Counted from the stretch's first letter, positions 40,201 to 55,200 are shown. The stretch is 64,000 bases of DNA from Nautilus pompilius (GCA_018389105.1 JACATO010000332.1:1439001-1503000), one strand, 5' to 3'. Numbers and translations: made by a program. Notes: generated from the sequence alone by a model not told the origin.

Positions 40201-43200
40201 GTCTGTGTTAAAAGAAAAAAGGAGAGAAGCATTTTGATTGAGCGACATAGGAAATAAGGAAGGATAGCTAAAGAAGACAGAAGAAAAAGCAGGAAATGGG
40301 AACTAGCACCTGCCACAAATAAAATCTGCATTTCTATAAAGTATTTTGTCTAAATGTTATTCTAACCATAGTACAATAATGCATTTATTTAATTTAGGTC
40401 CAGCTATCAAACATTTTTGAAGGTTGTGCTTATTATATGAAATGCAACACTGACATTGGTCTTTAATATTTTGCTCTTTTTATGGAGTAACAGACAGCAT
40501 CTTCATTATTTCAGCTCAGTCCACAGCATCTAAAATATATGAACAGGGTATTATACTTTTTCAACTAACCTATCTTCTATCCTTCCTATGCAACCAACCA
40601 TTTATGTGGACTGTTCACAGAAATTTTGGGTTTTTGGACTCTTTCAAAACAAAATATTTTAAAAGATAGTAAATTTCTGATTATGCAAATGCACTCTTGC
40701 ATGAATATTTACTTGGGTTATTCTCACATGAGGAATCTCATGCCAATGATGCTGAGAGTTCTGGAGTGCATTTCTCAGGAAAATTTTGATGCACACTTTA
40801 CATATCAACATACTGAAGAGTAAAGGTAAGATTAGACTTTAAAAACAATTGAGTGACACTTGACCAAAACGTGGATCTGGCCATGCAGTTGGTGTGCCTG
40901 AGGTGAAGACAATCCAAACAATAGTCACCAGACACATTGGTGTATTCCAGTAGTAGTCCCTCACCCGGTGGAACCCACTGCTGATCATTATCGGAAAAGG
41001 GTAATTTTTGCATCTTAGTTGATTAAATTAACAGTGGAAGAAAATGGTAAAAAAAAAAAAGAAGTCAGGAGATCATTAACAAAATATACATTAGCAAAGA
41101 TCTAGGCCCTGATTGAAATATCTAAGGTGGTAACATTTTAAAATTTGAAGTGTTATTTTGCGAAGAGTGGAAGCTGCCACAAACGAAATTAGGCACAATA
41201 TTCCATGGGCCGACCACTGATCCCCATCAGTAACGACGCACCTGTATCATAATGTAGAGCAGATTGTACTTATGATAAAGTGAGTTATGGAATGATGTCA
41301 TATCTTCAGGGCCTCTGTAATTAATGCTGGAAATGTAGTAATTTAATGGAAAGATATGGTTATAGTAATGGAGTAGTAAACTTCAATAAATTCTGACCTC
41401 GCACTATTGATTTGACTTTCCCTTTTAACAAAACATTGGATAGTTAGAGAAGGTCGAGAATGTTTTTTTCAGTTTTTACTGCACCAGTAATTCCTAATAA
41501 ACGCATAGATTAGCTATAATCGACAATAAGATCAAAGTATATGATATTGATTGTAACCAGTCTATAAGTTGAATTAGGAGTTACTGGTGCTGTAAAAACT
41601 CACTCCTTTAACAACTATTCCCCACATCTGCAACACTTAAGAAAAATAAAAGTCAGATTTATCTTTGATGTAACAATTTTTACAAAAATATATAAACAAA
41701 CAATTTGCATTTAAACCCCATTTTAGTCATATAATTAAAATATTTCGGTGTAAAAACATATTTAAATACTGTGTAACATCTTAGTATATATATTAAAAAA
41801 ACCTCTTTCTCACCTATGCAGGATTTACCACTTCCCTCATAGCCAGGAAAACAAATACATCGAAAGTTTCTGCATGTGGCATTTTTATCACAGTCCAGTT
41901 CATCTTGGCATATGCCTGTAAGTACGTTAAAAAAAAGACATCGCAATGCAAGCCTCTATTTTGTTTCATTTAACTTTGGAAGTATACCCCCATTTTTTCG
42001 GTATCTATCTAAATGTACAATGCCTCTGTCCTGACTCTTGAGGTTTCAGAACATCTCCCAACGGTGAGCTACAAGGAAAAGGATGTAAGGATATCAATTA
42101 GTCATGGTAGCCAAGCATGTGACTTGGGGCACGGTTGAGCGCTAGCTTCTGATTTGTGGTCAGGGTGTGGCTTCGGAGGAGACTCCATCAGATGGATTAA
42201 ACTATTTTACATAGTTATCCAGACAAAAATTAGAATTACGACAGGACTTTCCTCAAATCGCCATAATCTATGTACTTGCAATGGAGATGTTTCCTTAACG
42301 ATATGGAAAAAAAGGAAAATATTCTAGGAATTTCGATAATTAAAAACGTAAATTTTGAAAACAGTATAGTATACCGACTGACATCACAATTGTATTGAAC
42401 TGAAAAGCGTGAAGGTTGTCTTCTCTACACTAAAGGACTACGAGAATAAATTATCTACCCGAATTAATCTTTGCAGGACAGGAGAAGCTTGCCTTGAATA
42501 TCTCTGTATAAGCCAACACCTCCCGAATGGCAATGAGATTAGGTGCAGTACAAAAAAGTTCAAAATTCTGCATTTGGTTCCTTCACAGATGAAATCACGA
42601 ACGTAGATAAGCTACGTCGGTAAAGAGACAGTAATCAAGAGCATAGATACTCCCCTGGTGGTGTAGGACAGAACTGATAAAATCACCAGAATACGTTCGT
42701 GCAGTCAAAGAGAGGTAATGGGGGGTTGTACTCACGTGAACAGAAGCATCTGGTAAATGAAAAGACAATCCAGTTTTCGTCGGGATCTGGATGTTTAAAC
42801 ATAACAAACACCCGCGAGAAAATTAGCGGCCGAAAAGATAGGAACTGTACCACAGGTGATAACATCTGGTACAGTAGCGGGAATGGGGAGATACTTTTCG
42901 CGCAGCGAATAGCTAAAGGATGTAATACTAAATAATGGGAAAGCTGGGATTTTTTACGCAGTAAAACTCATATCTTATTAAATCTTACAAGGGTAGTCTA
43001 ACTGTACGGAATAAGAGCAAGACAACCCTTGGGGAAACTCTATTGAATTTAGCATCCATATAAAACCCGGAGCCAACGAGATTCTAGGCCCTTTCGCAAG
43101 GGGTTATTGCAGAGACACGTTAATTGCGGTCTTCCTACGTACTGAAATCAATAGGAAAGGTACAGGACTATCGCTCAGACAATTCTTTTCCTTCCGACAT

Positions 43201-46200
43201 TTACCGAAAACTCATCAACCGAGTAATCTCTACGAAGGAAAATAGGTTAGAAAAGAAGCTGATAAGCACCCAGGAATTGTCTCTTTTACGGAAGCGGGAT
43301 TGCACGGTTAACCAGGGCGTCTTTGCACTATTCAAAAGCAGGGGGAACCTAGTGAAAGATCTTTCTTCAGGAAATAAATAGTCGCCAGCTCAGACTTCAT
43401 TTTTACGAGCGGACTTCTGCATTTACTCTCCATAGTAAAAGTAATTGTCTTCGCTGCTCAGCTGGTTGTTTGAAGAAGCTACAAATCTTTAGTGGATAGA
43501 AAATCTACTCGAACCTAAGTAAAACTTCCCAATGAATTGTTGAAAGGATTCCCTTACGTAAACAGTATGAGATCGTTAGTTTCAACCGGAGACACAGAAG
43601 AGACTTTTCGGACAGCTGGTTGATTGGCAACAGTGTCAGCTATCTAAACGGTCAGGATTTAACCCTACTAGGTTGTTACAAAGGTTTTGTTGGATTTTTA
43701 CCTCAACACCGAGACTCCATATCGTTTCTGAACGTGAAGTTTATTAATCCAAGTAAGTTTAATTAAAATCAGTACACTTCTTCCAACGAGTTACAAACGC
43801 ATTTATACCATTTTTAAATAAATCTGGATTTCTGGAGTCGATGAACTGTTGGAAGGTAGTTTCATTTGCTGTATGGTTGGAGAAGGATTTCATACAGAGG
43901 AAAGTGTCGAGGTGTTTGAAAAGGTGGTAGTCTGTGGGAGGAAGGTCTGGTGAATAGGCTGGGTGGGGGAGAAATTGGTACCCAAGTGTCTTCAGTTTGT
44001 GAAGAGTCACGAGGACGAGCATTGTCCTGGAGCAGGATTGGGCCTCTTCGACTCACCAATGGCGGCTGTCGCTGGGAGAGTTTCTGATGAACAGCGGTTA
44101 ATTCACGACGGTACCTTCCAGCTGTGATGGTTTCGCCAGGTAGCAAGAAGTTATAGTGGATGACACCAGTTGCAGTCCACCAGGAAGTGACCATGACCGT
44201 ATTTGGGTGGAGACTGGGTTTTGGAATGTGGCTAGGGGCCTTGTCTCTGTCGGTCCACTGTGCCGATCGTTTGCGATTGTCGTAAAGGATCCATTAATCC
44301 ATCACAGGTAATGATTCGGTCAACAAATGGGCCGTTTTTGTTTCTTATGACGAGCGAGGAGCAGATCTCCAAACGATTTTGTTGTTGTTCATTCAACTCG
44401 TGAGGCGCCCACTTCTCAAGCCTTTTCACCCGGCCGATTGCTTCATGATGCCGGGAAGCAGTTGCAGTGCTTACGTCAAGCTCTCCAGCAATTTCTCTCA
44501 CTGTTTTTTTCTTGGATCGGCTTCAAATGAGTCTTTCAGACGGTCGTCATCACAGCTGGAGGGACGTCTGCTAGGTTCGTTATTGTCAAAGCTCACATCT
44601 CCTGATCGAAACATTGCAAACCATCGCTGTACTGTTCGATCACCTGCTGTGTCCTCGCCCCATGCCTGCTTCATGTTAAGAGTTGCCTCGCTCACTTTGT
44701 GGTTTGGTTTGAGATCGTGAAGCAAAATGGAACATAAAGATCTCTTCTCCATGCTTCACTCAGAACCCTGAACAGATATCCATTTTATGATTTTTAAAAA
44801 GGTAGGTTTTGCATAATGTACGCCAAAGCACAGGCTACAAGACGGCATATAACTTATTTACATACAGCTTTACAAGCAGGCAAACGATGAACCCACAAAT
44901 TAGCATAATACAACAACCGACAAAACTTTTGTAATGACCTCATACACATTTATGCGCTCAAATCAAGGCCAACCTTTAGATAGGATCTGTCGCCAACGAA
45001 CTTATTTTTCACAACAGTCTGAAACGTTCGTGGCTTTTTTGAAATAAGTAACTTTACTCCGCATTAATTTTCAAGTAACCTCAAGTGAAAGAAAAGGAAT
45101 GAAGACAGTCTTTGGCAACTCATCAATATCTTGTTTTTCAGCTTAAAGGTGATATACTTGGAGAAAGCGTGTTTCTCGAGCAAGCACCGGCTAAATCGTA
45201 CCTTTTATGCCCGCCAAGAATCGGATTGGCTGGCACCTGCGTCACAACCTAAAATATTAATTTTACAGGTGTAGGATAAACCTCTCTCGTAAACAGCTAC
45301 GACGGCGGAGCTTGGAGCCAATCTAGTTAAACACATACATTTACAAATTTACACCACAGCTGTAACGTTTCTACTTTTTCGACTTGGCAAATGTTAAAAA
45401 TTCAACGTGTGGTACTGCTGTGCGCCATCTTTTCAGGAACGCAGAACGTGTGGGTAGGAATTTGTTGGCCAACTCGAGCCTCGGTAAGTTTCCAGATTTT
45501 TGTATAAAACACCAACCGAGTTTAATTTTTGGTGGTAAAGTCCTGGAAATTGCACTCTATATTGAGAAGTATTGGTATATCAGGGTACTACAGGTAGTGG
45601 AACCAAGCTTTGAGACACTCAAAAATAATTGGTTTGTAGCGGTCGGTACACTGCCGTTAAACGCCTTCGTGGGCAATAGATCAGGTCAATTAATGCTTAT
45701 CTCTCCGAATACCCTTCCGTTTGTCGACCGGATTCTGACGAGAGCCAGCCTGAACAATAAAAACGGTCCCGTTTAGTCTTCGATTTCCAAAGATAAAATC
45801 GTAGACGTTACATAGAGATCAGTGACCAGGAGATGCGAAGCATCCTTATCTACTCATACCTGGGAGATTATAATAGGATTGCACCTGGACGAGAATCCAT
45901 AAGGAGGGTCCCCTACTGAAAAAAAAACAAGTCTCCGATTGAGGTTATTAAATTAAATAGTTCCACCTCGAAGCAGAAGAAAAGCAGAAACTTCGATTTC
46001 CAATGGGAGACTGAATATAGAGAAAAGAATCGAAAGATGCAATGCAAGTATAGTCTCGCTGTAACTCTCAAACCAAATGAAAAGCAGATGACTGTTATGA
46101 TGGAACTTACAAGAAGAGGAAGCAAACTTTGTGCTGCGTTGTCGTCATCCGGTGATTTAGGACAAGCACTGTTTTCCGAAGGTTTCTGCTCATTCCAATG

Positions 46201-49200
46201 TTCTCTGACGAAGACCGACAGTGAAGTTTCCGAGCCAAAGTAGCAGAAGTCAGGAAAACAATCGATGTTCAGAATTGGAGCCACACACTGTTCGATTGGG
46301 GAGAAGCGCTCTTCCTTATCGTATGGAAGAGCGAAGCTATAAACCCTGTTACAGTAAAACAAGCCTTTGTGTGTGCAGAGTATATTACAGCATCTACCTG
46401 GATAATGTCGAATAAATGAGAGATAGTTAAGATTGTCAGCAAAGCTGATTCAGTTGCTGACATGCTATGTAAAAATTTCCAAGAAATAACCTGAGTAAAC
46501 CATGATCTTCATAACTCAAACCGAGTTATCTAAATAAATGTAGGGGGACTGACTATCAAATCTTACATAAGGATAGTCGATACGCTACTGGGGAACTACG
46601 GGAGGACCATGATAGCTTTCAAATATGATGTTACCCTAACTTCTTCCCGGAAAATGATCAGAAAAAAAATTCATCACTGGGCAAATCTCGAGATGTCTTC
46701 AGATTATGGCAGACAGCTTATTTTATCATGTTAATATACTGTGTCATATAATAACTTCCTGCCAAACGCGTAAGGTGCAAGGACAAGTCATTGGTGAAGC
46801 TCCCAGTGGTTGGCAGCGAGAAGCACCTTGTCAGATGATTCAACCTCGAGAGCAGAGTTCGGAAAAGAAACACCTGTTTCCAAGCTGAAAACAGACACAT
46901 GTCTCAAACCAAAAGTGCTGAAAAGACACAGGAATGAAAGCCTCTTAGGCAAGTTTCCACTGGGGGAGCTTTAATGGCAGACGTTCCAGAAAAAACAATT
47001 TCAAAACTGAATTAATCGCGAATAATAAATTTTCAGAAATTTCATCATTAAGAAATTTAGAAGAGATGGAGACTTGTACCCAAGTTGGGTACCATATTTT
47101 CCTCACCCATCTTTCGACTATGAATAATGTCTACGGACTTGCGCTTTACAGAATTTCCCAACGGATGCAAACAAATATAATTGTATTTTCTTTGAATGTA
47201 CAGGAAAGCTTGTGCAAATCCAAATTTGTTTCCTATTTAGGAGATATGTCCTGCTTTAAGGAGCTCCATATAAAATACACAAAGAGCAAAAGAAAATTGA
47301 AAATGGTTAGAAAAATCTCTTTTGTTTGAATATTGGCCATAAATTCGATGTAAATATACTAGTTCATTCCAAATCGCCAGTTTTAATAACATACTCCGAT
47401 AACCATAGAAACGGATGAATCAACCTAGCAAGCTTGACGCTAAAGCAAAGGTATTTGTAGTTTCGAGTTACACAGCCAAAACTCAGAAAGAACCTAAAGA
47501 TTTCTTCCATAACCCCAAAACTATTGACGAAGGGTAACTAGAATCTACTATGCAGATAATGATAATAGCAAGCAACTTTAACTGCATCGCCCATCACGGA
47601 CCTGATAGTCAGGGCCCTGTTACTAATGATAGGGTAGATTTGCGTAGAGCGGTGTGAATAATTAATTGTAAGGAGTCGGTGTATCAGGGCAAGCGCAATA
47701 AACAATTTTAAAGTAGTAACCCTTTAAGTTTCTTTTGGAAAATTACATAAGATATACCAAATATATTACAGATCTGACAACGATGGCTATGGAATGCAGG
47801 TTATTTAGTAATATCCAAGAATTTTCCGTCAAACGACAGAGAAGGAAAAGGGTAACTTTATTTTAAGAAAAAAATGGCGTCTATATTTATTTTACCGTCA
47901 AAAGGGCCTAGTAGAGCGACCGGGAGATAGTGAAGGGAGGGCCAAACTATCAAATTCGACAGAGAAAGGTGCGATGCTCCTGACAGAAGTAAGGCCAGAG
48001 GTGTATTCCATGCTGAAAATATTTTAGTGTCAAAACAAAAATCCGAGCAACACTACAATCAAAAATATTATAGGTATTTGAAAGACATTTCAATCTGGCA
48101 ATTCTGGAAATAAACGAGAGTTTCCATTTTTGAACGAAAAGCCAAAAAAAGAAAACGGACGAACCGTTTATTGAGTATATTTTGGCACCGAAAATGTTTC
48201 CCAACCATTGTAAGTATAGTGGCTTTTTTAAGCAGAAAATTAGGAGATAGTTTTAAAACTTCCGTCCCAGCTGAATTTTTATTATGGATGTTCAAGTAAA
48301 ATTCAGCCAATATCATTAAGGAAATACTATTCCAGTCATGTTTCCTTTGAATGACCGTAGTATATTTTCTCCTAGACAATAAGGGAATACAAAGATTCTG
48401 TTGTGGAATTTTACGTAAACTGCATCATCTTGTCTTAATATATTACATCGTCTAGTATCTCCTTTGGCTACTTAGTTCAATGGTTTAATTAGCATACAAA
48501 CTCACCTTCACACTTGAGTCCATTTCCTTTATATCCAGGATTGCATATACATTCAAAGGAACCAGGAAAATTACGACACCGTGCATTGGTGTCACACATG
48601 ATGGTCTTACATTCATCAATATCTTTGAAAAACAGGAAAAAGAAAATAAGAGTTTGATGTAGTCTATAATACAAAAATGAAACTTTTTGCTGCAAAATTA
48701 AATTAAATAAAAATTAGAATCAGCTTTAAAAGTTCGCTTTAAAAATTCATGTATATATGGTTATTGAAAGACTTTACTCACGTGACTACCATTTTAAAAC
48801 AAAGTCAGCATGAATCAACACTGTCTTATATACTAGTCTCACAGTCACAAAACCCTGTGCTCTCAAATAAATGAATCCAGAGTTTTACCATATTTATTTT
48901 GAAATATAATTTTCAAACATAATTATGAGTGGAATCGAATGTGAAGCATTATAGTAAGCAGTAATCACATTGAAACTTTAGCTGTGTATAGACCCACTTT
49001 ACTTTATAAGTTCTCTTATCTTTATGTTAGCGATTATTCCTAAAGTTTTCCTTACTTTTTCAATTATTAATAATCTAGTAAACATTTATACATCACTTAT
49101 CAGGACAAATATCTATCTCAGTAGTTTATGGAAACGTTAAAATAATATACTCAAAATTCTTCAAAATTCTTCAATTTATATAAACCACCATCAAAAGGAT

Positions 49201-52200
49201 CGATGGCACAGGATTCTCTTTTCTATGATTAAAAATAAACTTTATGTAAACTTAATATGACAAAACTAATAAAAAGACATGCAATTGAAAACTTAAAATA
49301 AAACCCAAACTGTTGAAGGCGTAAGGTGAATCCATTATTAGCATAAATTTACAGAAGAAAAGAATTAAATAAACAATTAAATGCTTCTGAACAGGTTACT
49401 ATAGAAGGAAAATTTAACAAAAGGTAAGAGTGTTACTTCTGTTTTTATTATTATTATTATCCTAGTGTTTTGCTGATTGTGATAAAACACAAATTGGATT
49501 TCAAAGATAATGAACCTTATCCTATAAAGGTACCCACACACTGCTTCTTTATAGTAGATAAAATTATAACCTGCTAATTTGGAGAATTTAACCTTTTCAC
49601 AATAACATTTAAATAAATAAATAAACAAACAAAATGATTGTGTGTAATCAGATTATACAGTGATCTTCTGGTGACTTTAGCAAATACTAAATAAGTATTT
49701 CTGTGTTCTGAAATTAAGAGAGCTTTTCCATAATACATCGCCATGGAAAACTAAATGATCATTTATAAAGTGAAGCATCTCCGTCAAGACATAGTCCACT
49801 CATATCCTCAACTGTCTTCTTTCAGACACTTTTTTAACTTACAGGTAGTGGCTTAAAGTAGCATTTAGCATTGCCATTCTGGTAATTTATTATGTGATGG
49901 TGGTAATTACAGTTAGATTCACAATAGAAAGAGCACATGGTATCTCTTGCTGTTTTGCTGTATATATTTATATGCAGATGCTTCACAGAATTTTTCTCCA
50001 TCACTAATATCTAACTGAATCATCAGGTGTCAGTTTACTTTTTAAATTTGTTGAAATCATTTAGAAAGTTAAACGTAAGCTTCATGGTGGCCTCAATAAT
50101 TTGCCAATGAACTTTTGCAGTCTCCTTGTGCTTCTTAAGCTTGCAACTGCCATTAAAAATCTGCCAAAAAACCAAATCTTACCGTCACATTTGTTTACTC
50201 CATTTCCAACAAATCCAGATAAACACTGGCATATCTTTTGTGAGTTACAGAATCCCAACGTTCGGTGGCAGCTGGAATTACCCAGACATACAATCCCTTG
50301 GCTCGCTGAAAGTAAAGTTTAAATTTACGTGAAGTCAGTAAAAGTTTTAATTAAAAATATCTTACAATGAGTAATATGTTTCTTGAAATAGATTAAAACT
50401 TATATGATATCCGGAAAAATCAGAATTGAAAAAAATTATAAAACCTGTTTGTACAGACAATCTTTACCTCTGTAAATAACACATTTAATGAAGTAAATGT
50501 AAGGTTATAAACTTAGCAACATGATAAGAGAAGAATCCTAAAAAAATATTTATATTCTGCAGATGCTGACTGGAAGTTTACAAAGTGCATTTTAAAAAAA
50601 AGAAAATTATTTGAGTAGAAAAGCCAGAATATCACATCAACCACAACTTATTACACTATTCTGTAGTTTCAGAAATGAAGAATCTTTGTTTTTTCTTCTT
50701 TATTATTACCGTTTTTAAAAGTTCTTTATCCTTTGTCATGCATCTTTTAAGAATAGCATTTCGTCAAAGAATGTGTAAAGTATTTAATATTTCAGTCTCT
50801 ATTATTATCTATATTTTGATATGAAAAATCTACACTTAAAAGAAGTCTGACTACCTTTAACTGTTTCACATTTGAATTATTAAAATCTAATGATTTTTAA
50901 ACATTAAAATTAATAAGTAGTTGGAGCTTATTTTGATTTTTTGCTTGTTTTAATTATTTTATTATTATTGTGTTAATTTTATCACATACACTGAAACTGG
51001 AGAAAAATAATAATTAGTTTAGGATCTAAAGATCATTTTTACATATTATATATAAGTTATTTAGAACACAATAAGGTTTTTACTTTAGTTCTTTGTATCA
51101 GACATCAAAAATGAAGTAAAGACAACTTGTGTTTTATAGTGGAGTACAAGTAGCCAGTTGTATGGGTTTATCTTTTCAATACTCTTGAACATTTATTTCA
51201 CATATAAGACTAGAATCTGAAACTAAAATTAGAGCAAAAGACATTATACTTTGTGGGTGAAGGAACTCTTCATGCAAACAACATGAAGAATCTCCCATAA
51301 TGTATTTATTATTTAAATGATTGATGCTATTCGACTGACTAAAATCAATGACTTAACTTAGTTTACATTGGAAGAATTGGAAATAAAAGATGCTACTTTG
51401 CTTTACTTTCTGGTTAAACCGCTGACTGTCTAGAAAGAAAAGGACAAAATCAAAGGCAGATTGCTCATTGTTTATCGAATAGAAAAGTTATTCAATGATT
51501 TATTACCGAAAGTAAGGTCTAGATAAATAAATTTTAAAATTTAAAGCTGTCTATTTTTAAATAAAAATAAAAAAAATGTGAACATAAAAATAATAGGTAA
51601 TCCAAAAAAAACACCTATTTCATGGATCATTTGTAATTTTCAAATATATTACGGGTATACAGGGATATGTAACCATTGCTAAGTGTGCATTCCATTTTTT
51701 TTGGAATCGCAAGTGGTTGATTTTTTTTAAAAAATTGAAATAAAAGGTTACAGACTACTTAATCTATGGCATAAATATGCAAAGCTAAAAGAATTCGACA
51801 GAAAATTTTTTGCAGCTTGCCCATTCCAAGGTGCGACAAGAACTACCTTTTGTCTAAGAAGTGATGATGAGCTACAAGTTATTTACTAACCATCTGGGGC
51901 GGAAGGGATACGTGAAAAACTGATTTAATGTGTCATCGTCATCTTTTAATATTTTAAAATCTCTTTAAAAATACAAAATTAAGAATGTACTTCTCCACTG
52001 AATTATGTGCATTTGCGTGAATACGTCTAAGCGTGTCTATTGACTTAATCTTTATTATTTATCTTTTCCACATCAGTTGTTGTCTTTTTATGTATTTCTT
52101 GTCATTTAGATTAAACTGTACTATTGAATATTGATTCTTCAAATAGATCAGTCATCAAGAATCCAAGCGTTTAATGTGAAATATTTAAACAGTCAGTTTT

Positions 52201-55200
52201 CTTCAACACATTTGGAAAGGCGTGTCTAGCATAGTTTGATTAAAACAAGGAGTTTCTCAGCGATTTCCCTTTGTTTTGAGTCTTGTAAACTAAAAGAATT
52301 TATTTATGTATTTATTTGTCTAAAACTCTTTAAAGTCTAGATATGTTATCATATATCACTATTCTGTTTGATTAGGTTCCAATTCTACAATTGCTGTCAC
52401 AAATTATCGACTGCATATAAATTAACAAGTGGACACGCTCAGTGTTACAACGAAACATTAGAGAAATTCATTGTGTTGTTGAAGTCTTTTAAAGAAACAA
52501 AGTAGAAAAGTAGTGTCTACACTATGATTCGAAAACTGTCATACTCAAAAATTTATTGTTTTGCCTTGAAATTTAATGGTATAAGTTATTTAAAAAATAT
52601 ATGCATACTTTGAATTTTAGCATAGATTACAGGTTTGATGAACTGAAATTCTGGCTTCCACAGGATGTCCAGGTAAACTCTCCTGGAAAAGTTTTAAAAT
52701 CTTGGTTCTCTGAATGGCATTTTTTTCATTTTTACAACACTTCTGAGAACATGTTAGTATGTCACTGCTATGGCTTTTGTTAACTCCAAATACTTATTTG
52801 CTTATGTTAATTCGCAGCAGATGTTCAAAACCACATCTGCCACTGATAACACTGGTCAACAAAATTAAATGTATTATACTCATTATGAATGCAAACCAAC
52901 TTTTTTAGACTAATTTTCCATGCTGATTTCAAAATTTCACTCCATTTATATGCAGCACGTATCAATCTTTCAGTAGATACATGCAAATATTTACATATTT
53001 GTGTAATGAAATCATTAACGTAATAAATAAGGAAATTATTTTTAGAAAGTAAATGAGTTTATTGAGTTAAAAATCATCACTATCATTCTAAAAAGAGTGA
53101 ATACACAAAAAATGGGTCAGATAAAACAGACAAAGTTAGAACAACAGAGTTAGAAACATTGTGATTTGGATTTCCTGCCGTGTTCCTGATCTGGTTGATC
53201 ACGGTAAAGTGTCCAGCAGTAGTCAGCCAGCACACTGTCATTCCAGAAGCCTTGGTACCGTTTCTCCATAGCACTAATATCCTGGTGAAATCTTTCACTA
53301 TGTTCATCAGACACTGCTGCAAGGTTATCTGCGAAGAAATCCAGATGGAAGTCCAAGAAGTGAACTTTCAGTGACATGCGACAACCCATTGCTGAGTAAC
53401 ATTTCAGAAGATTCTTGATGCCATCCTTGTAGTCCATTGACTTCTTGTTGCCCAAGAAATTCTCACAGATCCAATTGAAAGCATTCCAGGCAGGCAGTTC
53501 CAGTTCATCCAGTGTTGTCTTGAAGTTGACATCTTTGAGTACTTCTCTAATTTGGGGTCCGACAAAGATACCCTCTTTCAACTTCGCCTGTGTGATTTTG
53601 GGAAACTTTTCTACAATATACTCAAACCCTCTGGCATTTATCTTCCCTAGTGTCTTTACAAACTGTTTCATCAGTCCAAGCTTTATGTGCAAAGGAGGCA
53701 ATAGGACATTACATGGATCTACAAGAGGTGTATTCTTGACGCTAGACAGTCCTGGCTAGTATGATGTTCTTGTCTGCCAGTTTGATTCCGAATAATGTCT
53801 GTCAGTTGCCCGACTATCCCATAAACACAAGAAACAAGAGTATTTTGTGAAACCTGCCTGCATTCCCATTAACATCAGACCAATTATGACTGGACAATTT
53901 GAGATGTTGAAATACCTATTTCATCAGACAAAACTTGATTGGTTAATTTAAGATGATTAAATATTGCATCTGAACTATGCAGCAATGAATAATGTAGTTT
54001 ATTTTAAAGGTATGTTTCCATGATGTAAATGAAATACATGCATACACGTCATTAATTGTAATTTCTATATAATGCATGAGCTAAAACCAAAAAAACTTTC
54101 TCATCTTGAAAACTGTACGTGATGTTAAAAAAACTAATTGTATATTTGAAATCAGCATTAAAAACTACACTAAGTACACCTTGACATATGCTTGATGAAA
54201 AATATTTGTTGACCAGTGTAATGGATAAGTTAACGAGAGCAATGAGGTTAGGAAGAAAGTTTCTCCTTTCCAAAGCTAGAGTTAATTTACATTACTCGCA
54301 ATAACTATCATTCAGAACCAGTATTATGAACACATTTAACTGCATATGCACTTGATGCAGACATTGAATTTAAAAGTCTTACTGGGAACAAGGCTATGGC
54401 GTAGTGTTTGATCAAATCAGTTTTTTAATGAAAATTAAAATTGATTTTATGGTAATTTTGTTTAAAAGACGTTCTATTTTTTGTTTTTAATACAGTTGAG
54501 AAGATCTTTTTTATTAATTGTTTTTGTGTCAAAACCAGTATGCACATTAGGGTGATGACTACAGAACTTATTTTTAAATATCAAAATCCCTGCTATGATA
54601 TGGGGTGAACTTTTGCATATAAAACATCAATATAAAGCACTTTTTTATTTGTGTGAAAAAAGTTGCCCCAGGCTGCCAAATAAAAATTTTCATTTTACGC
54701 TCTAATAGGGCAAATTTCATAAATATTGATGTATTGGCATTATCATACAAATCTATTCGTAACTGATACATTGTTTGGGTCTCTTCTGTTCTTTGCCCTC
54801 TACCTAACTCTAGGGTTGCAAGATGCTAAGAAATAGCGATTTTGGTAAATCACGTGATTTCTGGGTGAAAGAAAAATCAGCGTACGGAAATTAGAAAACA
54901 GTGTTGAATTGGCTGTCGTGAGAGGTGGATGTGCGACGTGCGCTTCAGTGTCGAAAATTTTGTTGTTTATATATTGAATTAATTTGAAGAAATGGATAAT
55001 ATTTAAATTTCTCCTATTTTAAAATTTAATTTTTTTATAAAGTTAATAATTTTTTTTATTTTTCCTTTTCTTTTTCAGATTAACTCCTTTAATAAAGTTT
55101 AGTCTAATGGCTGATTTTAAGTCAAGTGATACAATAGACAAAAATGCTAAAATTTGGGCCAAAATTTTTCCAAGTACGACTAAAAGACAAAAGAAATTTG

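Larger units (their letters stand above)
42000..48400. other. Less AT-rich block in the EGF 3 to EGF 4 intron, origin unknown
   Basis: Between about 42.0 and 48.4 kb the sequence loses the poly-A and poly-T tracts seen elsewhere and is visibly richer in G and C (roughly 40%). It holds mariner copy 2. It also contains unusually long open frames for this window on both strands: plus 45384-45776, minus 45913-46362, and plus 43124-43381 and 47066-47329. None matches a family I know. It could be an unrecognised element, a nested gene, or DNA brought in by a rearrangement. Confidence 0.5.

Noticed and set aside
53445..53759. 104-codon plus-strand frame
   Set aside because: It is the antisense shadow of the transposon-derived frame on the minus strand.
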